A stretch of DNA of 38,847 nucleotides from Mycobacterium asiaticum (GTDB taxonomy: Bacteria; Actinomycetota; Actinomycetes; Mycobacteriales; Mycobacteriaceae), in assembly GCF_001673365.1 (NCBI RefSeq), contig NZ_LZLS01000159.1, positions 1-38,847 on the forward strand, in the 5' to 3' direction. Shown here one piece after another: positions 17,260 to 25,518 of the stretch; the stretch's first letter is position 1, and every line of letters begins with the position of its first letter. The notes beneath the pieces were generated by a model. It ran no database searches. It saw only the letters and a list, made by a program, of their open reading frames with translations, and was not told the origin of the DNA. The position numbers and the translations under genes were made by a program.

Positions 17260-17718
17260 CTACACCAAGGCGGTTGCGTCGAAGATCCAGGACATGTCCC
17301 CGCTGGCCAGGTTCTCGAAATGGCTTGGTGGCGCGAAGGCGACCAGGCTGTTCATATCCCAGTAGTCCTTCCAGACACAGATTTTCCCGTCCGCGACCTG
17401 GTGCACCGAAACGAATCTCAGGGTGCCTTGCTCGCCGGTCTGGAACGTCCAGGTCTCGGAGTGCTCGTACACGACGTCGGACCCGTTGGACAGCAACAGT
17501 CCGTCGTGATTCTCATAACTCGCCAACTCGGCGAGGCCGAGCTTGAGCCGCGTCACGATGTTTTCCGGACCCCGCGCCGAAGCCGCGGGAAGCGGCATGT
17601 CGACGTATAGGCAGTCATCGGAAAGGAACGTCATGACCGCGTCCCAGTCCCGGCGCGACAGTGCTCGCCACATTCCTGTCACCACGTCGGTCGGTGCAAT
17701 CGTAGAAACGTCTGTCAT
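17260..17718 (-). CDS. SnoaL/limonene-epoxide-hydrolase-like protein
   Basis: A 152-residue NTF2-like cone-fold protein. The pattern VVTGMWRALSRRDWDAVMTFLSDD is the typical family N-terminus. The C-terminal ICVWKDYWDM resembles the limonene-1,2-epoxide hydrolase segment that carries a catalytic Asp. The arginine of the Asp-Arg-Asp triad is not obvious, so it may instead be a SnoaL-type cyclase, isomerase or dehydratase. Start is uncertain: ATG 17716-17718 is used, with an in-frame TTG nine bases upstream. It is divergent from the aminotransferase gene. Confidence 0.75.
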   Translation of the reverse strand: MTDVSTIAPTDVVTGMWRALSRRDWDAVMTFLSDDCLYVDMPLPAASARGPENIVTRLKLGLAELASYENHDGLLLSNGSDVVYEHSETWTFQTGEQGTLRFVSVHQVADGKICVWKDYWDMNSLVAFAPPSHFENLASGDMSWIFDATALV

Positions 17719-17799
17719 ACCGGTCAATTAACCCGGCCGCCACGCGGGTGTCAACCACGACAGCCGGCGCGGGTGTCGCTTACTGAGCCAACGGGGTGC

Positions 17800-17813
17800 G
17801 GAGCAAGCGTTCC
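17800..17813. promoter_or_regulatory. Candidate operator, degenerate copy of the 24423 palindrome
   Basis: GGAGCAAGCGTTCC in the divergent SnoaL-like/aminotransferase promoter region agrees at 11 of 14 positions with the perfect palindrome upstream of the luxE-like gene. A TATAAC hexamer at 17852-17857 could be a -10 element for the aminotransferase gene. Both are by-eye matches. Confidence 0.3.
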
Positions 17814-17861
17814 AAAATCCCGTTCAGCTGGGTAGACTATGGACCGACCGATATAACTCAG

Positions 17862-18887
17862 ATGGGCGGATTCCTCACTGTGACAACGAATAACGTCTGC
17901 CTTACAGCGCCGTATTCAACCCGCCATGAGTTGAGCTTGAGTGAAAACCCTTTTCCGCCTTTGCCATCGGTACGCGACGCTATCGATGAGGCCATGGCCC
18001 GGGCAAACCGCTATCCGGAGTTTCTGCCACATCGGGTCGAGCAGTTGATCGCCAGCCACATCGGCGTGGAATCCGACCAGGTCGTCGTCGGCGCCGGAGC
18101 CACCGGTGTCGCCATGCAGATCATCGACTCGGTCACCCGCCGGGGCGATGAGATGATCTATGCGACACCCACTTTCGATGGCTATTCGATCATCTCCCGC
18201 ATCGTGGGAGCCGCCTCCGTGACGGTGCCCCTCGACGCGCTCGGTCGTCAAGACCTTGCCGCGATGGCGGCGGCGCAAACGAATCAAACCGGGGTCATCG
18301 TCGTGTGCCGTCCGCACAATCCGACCGGCACGCTCGTCGACGGTCCCGAACTCGAGGAGTTCCTCACCGCTGTTTCGCGGCAGGTCACCGTCATACTCGA
18401 CGAAGCCTATGTCGAATTCCTGGACCACGCCGACCTGATAGATGTTCGATCGATCACCACTAGGCACCCAAACGTGTTGGTACTGAGGACTTTTTCCAAG
18501 GCCTACGGATTAGCCGGTTTGAGAATCGGCTATGCCTTCGGCGCTGCTGACCTGGCGGCGCGAATCCGGGCGCGCCAGGTGCCTTTCGCACTCAGTGTTG
18601 CCGCCGAGTCTGCCGTGCTGGCGTCCTATCGAGCCGAGGACGAGTTGGCGGCACGGGTCAAGACCATCGTCGAAGACCGCGATGAGTTGCGCGATGCCTT
18701 GATAGCAGGCGGAATTCCGGTCCCGCGAAGCTACGCAAACTTTCTCTACCTGCCACACACCCACGTGGCCGAGATGCTCTCCGGTGCGAACATCGGTGTC
18801 AAGGCTTACCAAGATGGATCTGCCCGGCTCGCGATCGGAGACCGTTCGGCCAGGCACGCGGTCCTGCGCGCGCTACGGATTGCCTAG
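17862..18887 (+). CDS. PLP-dependent aminotransferase, class I/II (HisC-like)
   Basis: A 341-residue fold-type I aminotransferase near the histidinol-phosphate/aromatic aminotransferase group. Landmarks are LSLSENPFPPLPSV (N-terminal substrate loop), VCRPHNPTGT, ILDEAYVEF and the PLP lysine K213 in RTFSKAYGLAGLRIGY. It should convert a 2-oxo acid to an amino acid, or the reverse. Start is uncertain: ATG 17862 is chosen, with GTG 17880 and an upstream GTG at 17796 as alternatives. It is the only plus-strand gene of the block; its stop overlaps the convergent LeuD-like stop by four bases. Likely partner of the NifV/LeuCD-like chain-extension genes. Confidence 0.88.
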   Translation: MGGFLTVTTNNVCLTAPYSTRHELSLSENPFPPLPSVRDAIDEAMARANRYPEFLPHRVEQLIASHIGVESDQVVVGAGATGVAMQIIDSVTRRGDEMIYATPTFDGYSIISRIVGAASVTVPLDALGRQDLAAMAAAQTNQTGVIVVCRPHNPTGTLVDGPELEEFLTAVSRQVTVILDEAYVEFLDHADLIDVRSITTRHPNVLVLRTFSKAYGLAGLRIGYAFGAADLAARIRARQVPFALSVAAESAVLASYRAEDELAARVKTIVEDRDELRDALIAGGIPVPRSYANFLYLPHTHVAEMLSGANIGVKAYQDGSARLAIGDRSARHAVLRALRIA

Positions 18888-19390
18888 TCGCTGCATATCT
18901 TTTCGCGATTGTCGAGCAGCTCGAGCAGCCCACCCGCCTGCCAGATGCGCTGCACAAAGTTGCCCGGCGGTTCAAGCTGGATTCGATCGCCGGAATCGGT
19001 GCGCAGCGTCCAGTCTTGGAAATGCAACTCGAGGAGTTGGCCGCCGGAGATCAGCTGCAGATCCGCAGGATCGCTGAAAGTCACGCAGGGCAAAGCGTTG
19101 TTGGTCGCATTGCGGTAGAAGATCCTGGCGAAATCGGCCGCCACGATAGCCCCGATGCGGTTGAGCAGCAGGCTCTGTATCGAGGTTTCGCGGCTGGACC
19201 CACAGCCGAAATTGCGCCCGCCGATGATCATGTCGCCCGGGATGATTGCAGGTTGCATGGTGGGGTCGAGCTTGTTGAACAGTCCGCGCTTCACCACCTC
19301 GTGGTCCAAACTGAAGAACGACGGGGGGTGGATCACGTCGGTGTTGACGTCATCGCCGAATACCCATGCCCGCCCGCGCAATTGGTTCAC
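18884..19390 (-). CDS. Aconitase-family small subunit (LeuD/homoaconitase-like)
   Basis: A 168-residue swivel-domain protein and partner of the adjacent large subunit. Motifs are [14 protein letters not shown] (about 9-22) and [19 protein letters not shown] (about 56-74). The residues after SSRE differ from the HAP of leucine-pathway LeuD. The length matches archaeal-type/homoaconitase small subunits (about 165) rather than the about 198-residue mycobacterial LeuD, so it is probably not the leucine enzyme. GTG 19388-19390 overlaps the large-subunit stop (GTGA) and has GGGAGG about ten bases upstream. An extension to 19819 would run inside the large-subunit gene. Confidence 0.88.
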   Translation of the reverse strand: MNQLRGRAWVFGDDVNTDVIHPPSFFSLDHEVVKRGLFNKLDPTMQPAIIPGDMIIGGRNFGCGSSRETSIQSLLLNRIGAIVAADFARIFYRNATNNALPCVTFSDPADLQLISGGQLLELHFQDWTLRTDSGDRIQLEPPGNFVQRIWQAGGLLELLDNREKICSD

Positions 19391-20634
19391 TCGACCACAC
19401 CTCCCAAAGATCCGTGCAACGCCGCCATTGCCACCGTGCGTGGGCTGGCCAGGTAGGTGCGACTGTCCCAGTGGCCCATTCGTCCCCGGAAATTCCGGTT
19501 CGACGTTGAGACGCACACGTCGTCCGCTCCAAGCACACCCTTGTCGATACCGCCGCAGGGGCCACAGCTGGACTGGTTGAATAAGGCGCCGGCGTCGGTC
19601 AGCGTTTCGACGTAACCCATCCGCAGCGCCTGTTGGAAGACGGCCACCGATGCCGGGATGACCACGAACCGCACCCGCTCGTCGACCTGCCGGCCTCGCA
19701 ACACCTCGGCGGCAACTTTGATATCGGAAAGCCTTCCGCTGCTGCATGAACCGAGAAATGCCATGGTGACAGGGGTGGGGTCCAGCGCATCGACGGGGAT
19801 CACGTTCGCTGGTGACCACGGCTTTGCGACCATTGGGCGCAGCCGGGTCAGATCAACTTCGACCTCCCGCTCGTAGTCAGCGTCGTCATCGGGCAGCGTG
19901 ACCTCGGCCGGTACGCTGCCGTCACGTTGCCGCAGGTAAGCAAAGGTCACCTCGTCGGGTACGAAAATACCGAATTTCCCGCCCATTTCGACCGCCATGT
20001 TGGCGATCGCGAAGCGCTCGTCCTGGGCCAGCTTGGGTTCGGCGTGGTCGTGGAACTCCAGCGAACGATACCGGCCGCCGTGCTCGCCGAGCTCGGCCAA
20101 CAGGTGCAGGACGATGTCGCGGCCGTTGCAACTCGGGGGCAGCGTCCCGTGGAAGGTGATCTTGATCGTGCTAGGGGCGCGCATCCAGGTGGTGCCGGTG
20201 GCAAGGGCGAACATAATGTCGGTCGAGCCCATGCCGGTTGCGCAGGCTCCGACGCCACCGGCCATGATCGTGTGGCTGTCGGCACCGACGATGAGGCTGC
20301 CGGGCAGGCAGAGCCGGTTTTCGACCAGCAACTGGTGACAGATCCCCTTGTCTACCAGCAGGTTACCGACCTGCTGGCGCCGGGAGAAGTCGATGAAACG
20401 CCGGGATATGTCGGCGCGTTCGGCAGTCGCGGGCGGTGAGAAGTGATCGTTGGTAAAGATCACCCGGGTTGGATCCCAGATGCGCAGACCACGCTCTTCG
20501 AACCGCTCCATCAGCAGCCCGATCGTCGCGTCATGGCCGAGTAGGGCATCCACCCGCACTTGCTGAATGACGGCGCTGGGGTCATGGTCCACCGCGTGCC
20601 CCCGCAGCACCTTGTCGCTAAGCGAAAGCCCCAT
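19387..20634 (-). CDS. Aconitase-family large subunit (LeuC/homoaconitase-like)
   Basis: A 415-residue [4Fe-4S] hydro-lyase large subunit. Iron-sulfur ligands are visible in LGSCSSGR and SSCGPCGG, and the substrate region in [18 protein letters not shown]. The length fits the short archaeal-type IPM isomerase/homoaconitase class (about 420) rather than the about 470-residue leucine-pathway LeuC. With the small subunit it should isomerise a 2-alkylmalate or homocitrate by dehydration and rehydration. ATG 20632-20634 is one base from the preceding stop (TGA-C-ATG). An upstream extension to 20766 would overlap the NifV-like gene. Confidence 0.9.
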   Translation of the reverse strand: MGLSLSDKVLRGHAVDHDPSAVIQQVRVDALLGHDATIGLLMERFEERGLRIWDPTRVIFTNDHFSPPATAERADISRRFIDFSRRQQVGNLLVDKGICHQLLVENRLCLPGSLIVGADSHTIMAGGVGACATGMGSTDIMFALATGTTWMRAPSTIKITFHGTLPPSCNGRDIVLHLLAELGEHGGRYRSLEFHDHAEPKLAQDERFAIANMAVEMGGKFGIFVPDEVTFAYLRQRDGSVPAEVTLPDDDADYEREVEVDLTRLRPMVAKPWSPANVIPVDALDPTPVTMAFLGSCSSGRLSDIKVAAEVLRGRQVDERVRFVVIPASVAVFQQALRMGYVETLTDAGALFNQSSCGPCGGIDKGVLGADDVCVSTSNRNFRGRMGHWDSRTYLASPRTVAMAALHGSLGGVVE

Positions 20635-20635
20635 G

Positions 20636-21850
20636 TCAGTCCGCCACCGATGGCGCGGAGACACTGACGGTACCGGGCAGTTCGTCGAGACTGACCCCGG
20701 AAAGATGCTCGGTAAAGAACCGCCGCCGCGATTCGAAGATTTGCTCATGTGCGGTCTTGTTCGCATGCCCGTAACGGCTCTTGACAGCGGCTAGCAATGG
20801 GGCAACCGCACTGTCATCGGCGTCGCGGCCGGCTTCGCGCAACAATATTCGGACCAATGCCCGTCCGGAGTGCTTCCCGAGGACGAACTCAGTGCGGCGG
20901 CCCACCGCGCTCGACGCCAGGTACTCATAACTGTCCTGGCTTTTGAGCATGGCGTCGACGTGCACTCCCGACTCGTGACGGAACACGTTCAGACCGGTGA
21001 CGGGTTTGATGAAGCTGGTGTGCACGCCGGAGCGGTGCTCCACCAACTCGGCAAGTTCCTGCAGAGCGGCGAGGTTGATGCCGTGCCGCCGCCCGTGCAA
21101 ATAGCTCAGGCCCACCGCGACCTCCGCAAGATCGGCATTGCCGGCACGCTCGCCCAGGCCGTTGACGGTGCACGTCAGACTGGTCGCGCCGGCTTCGACC
21201 GCGGCCAGCGTGTTCGCGGTGGCCAGCCCAAAATCGTTGTGGCAGTGCGGACAAATCGCAATTGCGCCGCCGAACGCCTCTCGGAGTTGCCGCACCAGAC
21301 GCGCCATCGATCCGGGTGTGGCGCACCCGACGCTGTCGGCGGGAATCATCCGCCGCACCGTCAAACCCGCATCGACGAGACGTTCACCAACGGCGATCAA
21401 GAACATCGGGTCCGCCCGGGTGGCGTCCTCGAAGACGATGTTGAGACCCATTCCGCGACCGGTGACCTCTTCCGCGCCACCGCGAAGCAGGTCGGTCGCT
21501 GCAGCGCGGTCCAAACCGAGCGTGCTCTCGATGCGCGCGTCGCTGGTCGGCATGAACAGGAATACTTCGTCCGCACGGGCCTTTTCGGCGGCGGCAATAT
21601 CTCCGGCGAACGGGCGGGCGGTGGCTCCGATCGCCGCGTTGATCCCACGCTGTCGCAGTTCCTGCAGCGCTTCGATCTCCGTCGGATCACTCGCCGGGAA
21701 ACCCGCATCGAGCACATCGACGCCAGCTTGGCTGAGAGCGATTCCGATTTCGACCTTTTCGGCGATCGAGAACCCGACACCTGGTGCCTGCTCCCCGTCA
21801 CGCAGCGTGCAGTCGATGATCTCGACCCAATTCGCGACCTCTGCAGTCAT
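20636..21850 (-). CDS. NifV/homocitrate-synthase-like acyltransferase
   Basis: A 404-residue DRE-TIM enzyme that condenses acetyl-CoA with a 2-oxo acid. Motifs are [18 protein letters not shown] (about 11-28, with R17/D18), metal ligands H202 and H204 in [28 protein letters not shown] (about 229-243), the catalytic HE in [10 protein letters not shown] (292-293) and VLGKHSG (about 323-329). These runs resemble NifV more than mycobacterial LeuA, and the C-terminal regulatory domain of LeuA is missing. The donor 2-oxo acid (2-oxoglutarate, as for NifV, or another) is not determinable by eye. ATG 21848-21850 overlaps the luxC-like stop; GGAAGGG precedes it. Confidence 0.9.
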   Translation of the reverse strand: MTAEVANWVEIIDCTLRDGEQAPGVGFSIAEKVEIGIALSQAGVDVLDAGFPASDPTEIEALQELRQRGINAAIGATARPFAGDIAAAEKARADEVFLFMPTSDARIESTLGLDRAAATDLLRGGAEEVTGRGMGLNIVFEDATRADPMFLIAVGERLVDAGLTVRRMIPADSVGCATPGSMARLVRQLREAFGGAIAICPHCHNDFGLATANTLAAVEAGATSLTCTVNGLGERAGNADLAEVAVGLSYLHGRRHGINLAALQELAELVEHRSGVHTSFIKPVTGLNVFRHESGVHVDAMLKSQDSYEYLASSAVGRRTEFVLGKHSGRALVRILLREAGRDADDSAVAPLLAAVKSRYGHANKTAHEQIFESRRRFFTEHLSGVSLDELPGTVSVSAPSVAD

Positions 21851-23304
21851 GCTGGTGCCCTTCCTGATTCGGCGTTCGGCGTGCTGGCCCACGGGTGCAT
21901 CTCCACGTCACACCACGTGACGAGTTCGGCGATGCACGAACGTCCGTCGTGCTTCCAGACCAGGCTCGGATCTGGCATTCGGCCAGGAGCGCACAACCGG
22001 GTTGCGCCGAGACGCGCGAGAGCGGGTGCAAGACTGCGCATTTCGGCATCCGTCGCACCGACTGCAGTGTTCTGCAGATACTTTCCGTACGGCCGCAGTG
22101 CGTCCAGCATCCCGGTGTGATCGGGCACCGCGACCAACTGCACGTTGCGGTCGCCGCCCGACGGGTTAGCCAGCGCATCGTCGACCGATACCAGGCTGTC
22201 CGGCGAAATCCAGACTCGTCGATTCGGTGTCTGCGCCGCCCAATACTGGCGATCCACCGCGCGGATTCGTCGCGCCGCTGCTGTGGTGCCGTCCGGTGAT
22301 CCGAGCCTGCAGCCCACGGCGTACCGACGCATGGCGGCATCCACCTCCGCAGCGAAAGCCGTTACCGCGTCGATGCTGCCTTCCACCAGGTACGCCTGCG
22401 CCGCGATGCAGGCGTGCTGGTCGAACATCGAGACGTCACGTGCCACCAGCTCGGCGGTTGCTGCCGTGCCATGTTCGCGCAAATACGCGTCGGTCAACAG
22501 GCCCACGGACAGCATGTGATTGTGTGCGATAAATCGTTGGTCAAGGCGTGTGCGAGCGCGGATGGCCGCGCACGATTCGTCACCGCCGTACGCGATGACG
22601 GTGTCGGCCGCGGCGAGTACGGCGTCGCGGATCGTGGTCTCGGTCTGGTCCCAGTACGTGACGAGGATCGCTTCGCCGAATCGCGGCTCGGCTTGTGCCA
22701 GCGTTGCGACGAACTGCGCGGCGAAGGTCGGTTCGCTGCTGGCGACTTTGACCACGGATGCCGACTTGACCAGCAGCGCACGCACCACGCTCAAGGCGGG
22801 CAACCCGGGCACGTTCCCGGTCATGACGTGACAGGTCAGGCCGGGGCCGGTCGCGATGGCCCGGCCCGCTAGTGCGGTGTCAACGCAAAACCCGTCCAGC
22901 ACTAGGGGATTACCCAGTTCCCGGTGCAGCGCTGCCCACAACGAATCGCCACGATAGTTGCGCAGTTCGACGTCGAAGCTGCGCTCGACGGTCTCGACGT
23001 CGAGTCCGGTAGCCGCCACCACCGTGTCGCGGGCCGCGCGGCGGACCGGCCAGTCGCGGTCACACCATTGCTCGGCGACGGCGTCGATCGCGGCGACGAT
23101 GGTCGCGATGTCGAGTTCGCGAAGGTTGTTGGCGGCCAAACGAAGTCGTTGCGCGATGGCGGGCCAGGCCGAAAGTTGGGGACGTTCCAGGTCGTAGGGG
23201 AGGTCTTGGTGGGGGAGCCGCATCCGGTCTATTTCGTGGGGCCGCACCCAATTCGGGAGATGCGAGATTACCGTTGCGGGGGCCAGCGTGCTGGTGTCAG
23301 ACAT
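21847..23304 (-). CDS. LuxC-like acyl reductase
   Basis: A 485-residue member of the LuxC family (aldehyde-dehydrogenase fold), which reduces an enzyme-bound acyl group to an aldehyde with NADPH. The catalytic cysteine is C299 in SMFDQHACIAAQ, equivalent to the DQ.AC motif of luminous-bacterium LuxC. The nucleotide-binding half includes ATGPGLTCHVMTGNVPGLPALS (about 151-172; Gly-rich). ATG 23302-23304 is supported by GAGGAG six to seven bases upstream. It overlaps the luxE-like gene by eight bases upstream and the NifV-like gene by four downstream. No luciferase (LuxAB) or thioesterase (LuxD) is present, so the aldehyde is probably a biosynthetic intermediate. Confidence 0.9.
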   Translation of the reverse strand: MSDTSTLAPATVISHLPNWVRPHEIDRMRLPHQDLPYDLERPQLSAWPAIAQRLRLAANNLRELDIATIVAAIDAVAEQWCDRDWPVRRAARDTVVAATGLDVETVERSFDVELRNYRGDSLWAALHRELGNPLVLDGFCVDTALAGRAIATGPGLTCHVMTGNVPGLPALSVVRALLVKSASVVKVASSEPTFAAQFVATLAQAEPRFGEAILVTYWDQTETTIRDAVLAAADTVIAYGGDESCAAIRARTRLDQRFIAHNHMLSVGLLTDAYLREHGTAATAELVARDVSMFDQHACIAAQAYLVEGSIDAVTAFAAEVDAAMRRYAVGCRLGSPDGTTAAARRIRAVDRQYWAAQTPNRRVWISPDSLVSVDDALANPSGGDRNVQLVAVPDHTGMLDALRPYGKYLQNTAVGATDAEMRSLAPALARLGATRLCAPGRMPDPSLVWKHDGRSCIAELVTWCDVEMHPWASTPNAESGRAPA

Positions 23305-24376
23305 GCATCTCCTCGCGGGCGGTGAGGGCATCAAGGCTCAGCGAGCAACCTCGGGCACTGTTGCGCACAACGCGACCGATGACGGCGGCACCGGCGGGCG
23401 CGGCAAGCGCCAAATCACCCGTCAACAACGCCGCCGGTCGGTCCAGCACACACAGGTCGACCACCTCGAGCAGACCCCGCCCGGTGGCGATGGTGGCCAT
23501 CGTGTGAGGGTCGCGCACCTTTATCTGAACGTAAGGTCGGCCTGCCTTCACCCGCTCGCCGAGCGGGCCGATCGGATGATCGGCGTAGTCGTAAAGCTGG
23601 CTGGCCAGCTCCGTCATGCCGAACAGGTTGACGAAATGCCCCTCGGCAAAGCCGAATACCCTGCGTAGTGCGTCGCGCAGCGTGTCGACCCGCAATGACG
23701 AGGACTGCCGCTTGAAGCCACCGGCGTCAACTACCCGGGAACCCACCGGAAGTTCGAAATACCTTCTCCGCGTCTCGAAGTGCTCGCAGACGTTGGCAAA
23801 AGCCGTGGATCCGCCGATCAATACGGCCGGTTGCCCGGCGACGCAGACGCGGTCAAGGGCGGTGGCCAACCGGTCGTAGTCGACCCCCTGCGGTCCGACG
23901 ACCACCTCGCTGAGTTCCGGATCTCCCAATTCGGTGGCGATTACCTCCATGCCGTAAGCCATCACCATCGTCGGGGCGTCGGCGCAGGTCGGAACGAACC
24001 GGATGATGGGCGGTTTTACCATCCCCGACGTGACGTGCCGGCGTGCATTGTCGAGGATGGACATCCGCATCAGTTCCAGCCCGCGCGGTGAATATGCGAC
24101 CCGGCCGCGGGAGGCGCCCGATGTGCCGCTGGTGTGGAACTCCCGTACCGGCGGTTGGTCGCTGAACAGGTAGGGCGGGGACTGTTTGAATGCGCTGTCG
24201 GGTATCGGATACCCGAACCCGGTGGCACGCCAAAATTGCTCGATCACAGTCGAATTGGCGGCCGAAAGGGCGTTCAACCGGTCCAGGACCGTGGTCGTGT
24301 CGATGAGTTCGCCGGCGACCAGAGACTCGATGTCGTCGAACAACTGTCCGACAAAGCGTCCGTGGTAGCGGTACAC
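23297..24376 (-). CDS. LuxE-like acyl-protein synthetase
   Basis: A 359-residue adenylating enzyme that activates a carboxylic acid as acyl-AMP, holds it as a thioester and hands it to LuxC. Visible are the ATP-binding loop FHTSGTSG (80-87), NLFGMTELASQLYD (about 247-260) and a C-terminal cysteine in ARGCSLSL (about C344), where LuxE proteins carry the acylated cysteine. GTG 24374-24376 is preceded by GAAGGGA. It is first in the overlapping luxE-luxC-nifV-leuC-leuD operon. A 111-base gap containing a perfect palindrome separates it from the upstream solute-binding gene, so it may have its own promoter. Confidence 0.9.
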   Translation of the reverse strand: MYRYHGRFVGQLFDDIESLVAGELIDTTTVLDRLNALSAANSTVIEQFWRATGFGYPIPDSAFKQSPPYLFSDQPPVREFHTSGTSGASRGRVAYSPRGLELMRMSILDNARRHVTSGMVKPPIIRFVPTCADAPTMVMAYGMEVIATELGDPELSEVVVGPQGVDYDRLATALDRVCVAGQPAVLIGGSTAFANVCEHFETRRRYFELPVGSRVVDAGGFKRQSSSLRVDTLRDALRRVFGFAEGHFVNLFGMTELASQLYDYADHPIGPLGERVKAGRPYVQIKVRDPHTMATIATGRGLLEVVDLCVLDRPAALLTGDLALAAPAGAAVIGRVVRNSARGCSLSLDALTAREEMHV

Positions 24377-24422
24377 CGAAACGTCCCTTCAGATGCGGTT
24401 GCATCAGGGACTCTACAAAATC

Positions 24423-24436
24423 CGGAGCAATTGCTC
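24423..24436. promoter_or_regulatory. Perfect 14-base palindrome upstream of the luxE-like gene
   Basis: GGAGCAATTGCTCC is its own reverse complement. It lies 47-60 bases upstream of the luxE-like start, inside the only sizeable gap of the minus-strand operon, where an operator would be expected. A related sequence occurs at 17800-17813. No regulator gene is present in the block. Confidence 0.45.
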
Positions 24437-24487
24437 CACGCCTTCGGGTCGACGAAAATTCGCGATCGCTAAGGATTCAATAATCGT

Positions 24488-25492
24488 TCAATCCGTGAAG
24501 ATCGACCGGAAAGTCTGCCGCCATTCGGTGTCGTGGGCCATTTTGATGCTGTCCGGCACATACAACAGGTGCCGCTCGTCATCCAGCGAGCGCGGCGTTC
24601 TGGAGTCGGGACCCAGGATCGCCGGTGCTGCCGCGTCACGCCGCACCGGCACCGTACCGAGCAACCGGCACCAGTGTTCCTGCACCGGTCGACTCAGTGC
24701 GAAGTCGATATAGCTACTTGCCCACCGGCCGGCATCGGCCGGCACGCCCCGCGGCACCCACAAGCAGTCCATGGTGTCCGGCACTCCTTCAGCGGGTGCG
24801 ACCCAACCAATATCCGCGCCCGAGCGCTCGAACCCGATCGCGTTGGGCAATGCCCGGAAACAAAGATCCAGCCGCCCCGAACGCAGATGCTCGCCCAATT
24901 GACCGCTGTAATCCATCGCCGACACCTGCGAGCGCATCCGACGCAGCAGACTCCAGCAGGCGTCCATGTCGTCGGGGATGTCGGTCACCTTGCCGCCGCC
25001 GAGGACTTGTGCGACGGCGTGGATGCCGTTGCCGTCCGGATACAGCGCCACCCGGCCCCGGTGCCGCGGGTCCAGTAGAATCTCCCACGAGTCCGGTCCG
25101 CGGTCACCGAAAATGGAGCGCTGATACACCAATACGTAGGCCACGGCATAAACCATCACCAGTGGCCAATCCTCGAACCCGTCCGGCCTGGCCCGGGCGT
25201 GCAGGTGCTCGAGGTTGGGAACTACGTTGGACGACAACGGTTCACACAGATCATCGTGCGCGGCGCGCAACGCCGCGACGGCATTCGTCCAGGCAATGTC
25301 GTACGGGGGCCGCTGTCCGCTGCGGACCGCCGTGACCAACTCGCCGGGGATGCTCAGACCAACGTATCGGTGGTGGCGGACCGCAATTCCGGTCGCCGCT
25401 TCGAAGGGATCCGACACCGCGTCGCGCAGAGCGCGGTCCCACGGCCCGCCCCACGACAGGACGACGAGTTCGCGTTCGGACGACGTTGGCAT
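24488..25492 (-). CDS. Solute-binding-protein-like protein without a signal peptide
   Basis: A 334-residue protein with the two-lobed periplasmic-binding fold of the PotD/spermidine-iron family. It opens LVVLSWGGPWDRALRDAVSDPFEAATGI, continues with YDIAWTNAVAAL, and ends with WASSYIDFALSRPVQEHW. Neither ATG 25490-25492 nor the in-frame extension to 25573 gives a signal peptide or lipobox, and no ABC permease or ATPase lies nearby. It may be a cytoplasmic binding protein or enzyme of this fold. AGAGG lies upstream of the ATG. The cyp140 stop is 26 bases upstream on the same strand, so read-through from cyp140 is possible. Confidence 0.8.
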   Translation of the reverse strand: MPTSSERELVVLSWGGPWDRALRDAVSDPFEAATGIAVRHHRYVGLSIPGELVTAVRSGQRPPYDIAWTNAVAALRAAHDDLCEPLSSNVVPNLEHLHARARPDGFEDWPLVMVYAVAYVLVYQRSIFGDRGPDSWEILLDPRHRGRVALYPDGNGIHAVAQVLGGGKVTDIPDDMDACWSLLRRMRSQVSAMDYSGQLGEHLRSGRLDLCFRALPNAIGFERSGADIGWVAPAEGVPDTMDCLWVPRGVPADAGRWASSYIDFALSRPVQEHWCRLLGTVPVRRDAAAPAILGPDSRTPRSLDDERHLLYVPDSIKMAHDTEWRQTFRSIFTD

Positions 25493-25518
25493 GAGTGGCC
25501 TCTGTTCCCCCAAGCCGG

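Noticed and set aside
18884..19819. Extension of the LeuD-like gene by 143 codons upstream
   Set aside because: The extra residues overlap the LeuC-like gene and lack aconitase features. GTG 19390 with GGGAGG gives the proper N-terminus.
18884..21850. Primary leucine biosynthesis genes
   Set aside because: The synthase lacks the LeuA regulatory domain and resembles NifV, and the LeuC/LeuD-like proteins have the short length and altered motifs.
20870..22120. Plus-strand open frame (416 codons) opposite the NifV-like and luxC-like genes
   Set aside because: Antisense to well-supported genes with conserved motifs, and the translated protein shows no domain.
15889..25492. Bioluminescence operon
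   Set aside because: LuxC/LuxE families are present but LuxA/B/D are missing, so light production is unlikely.
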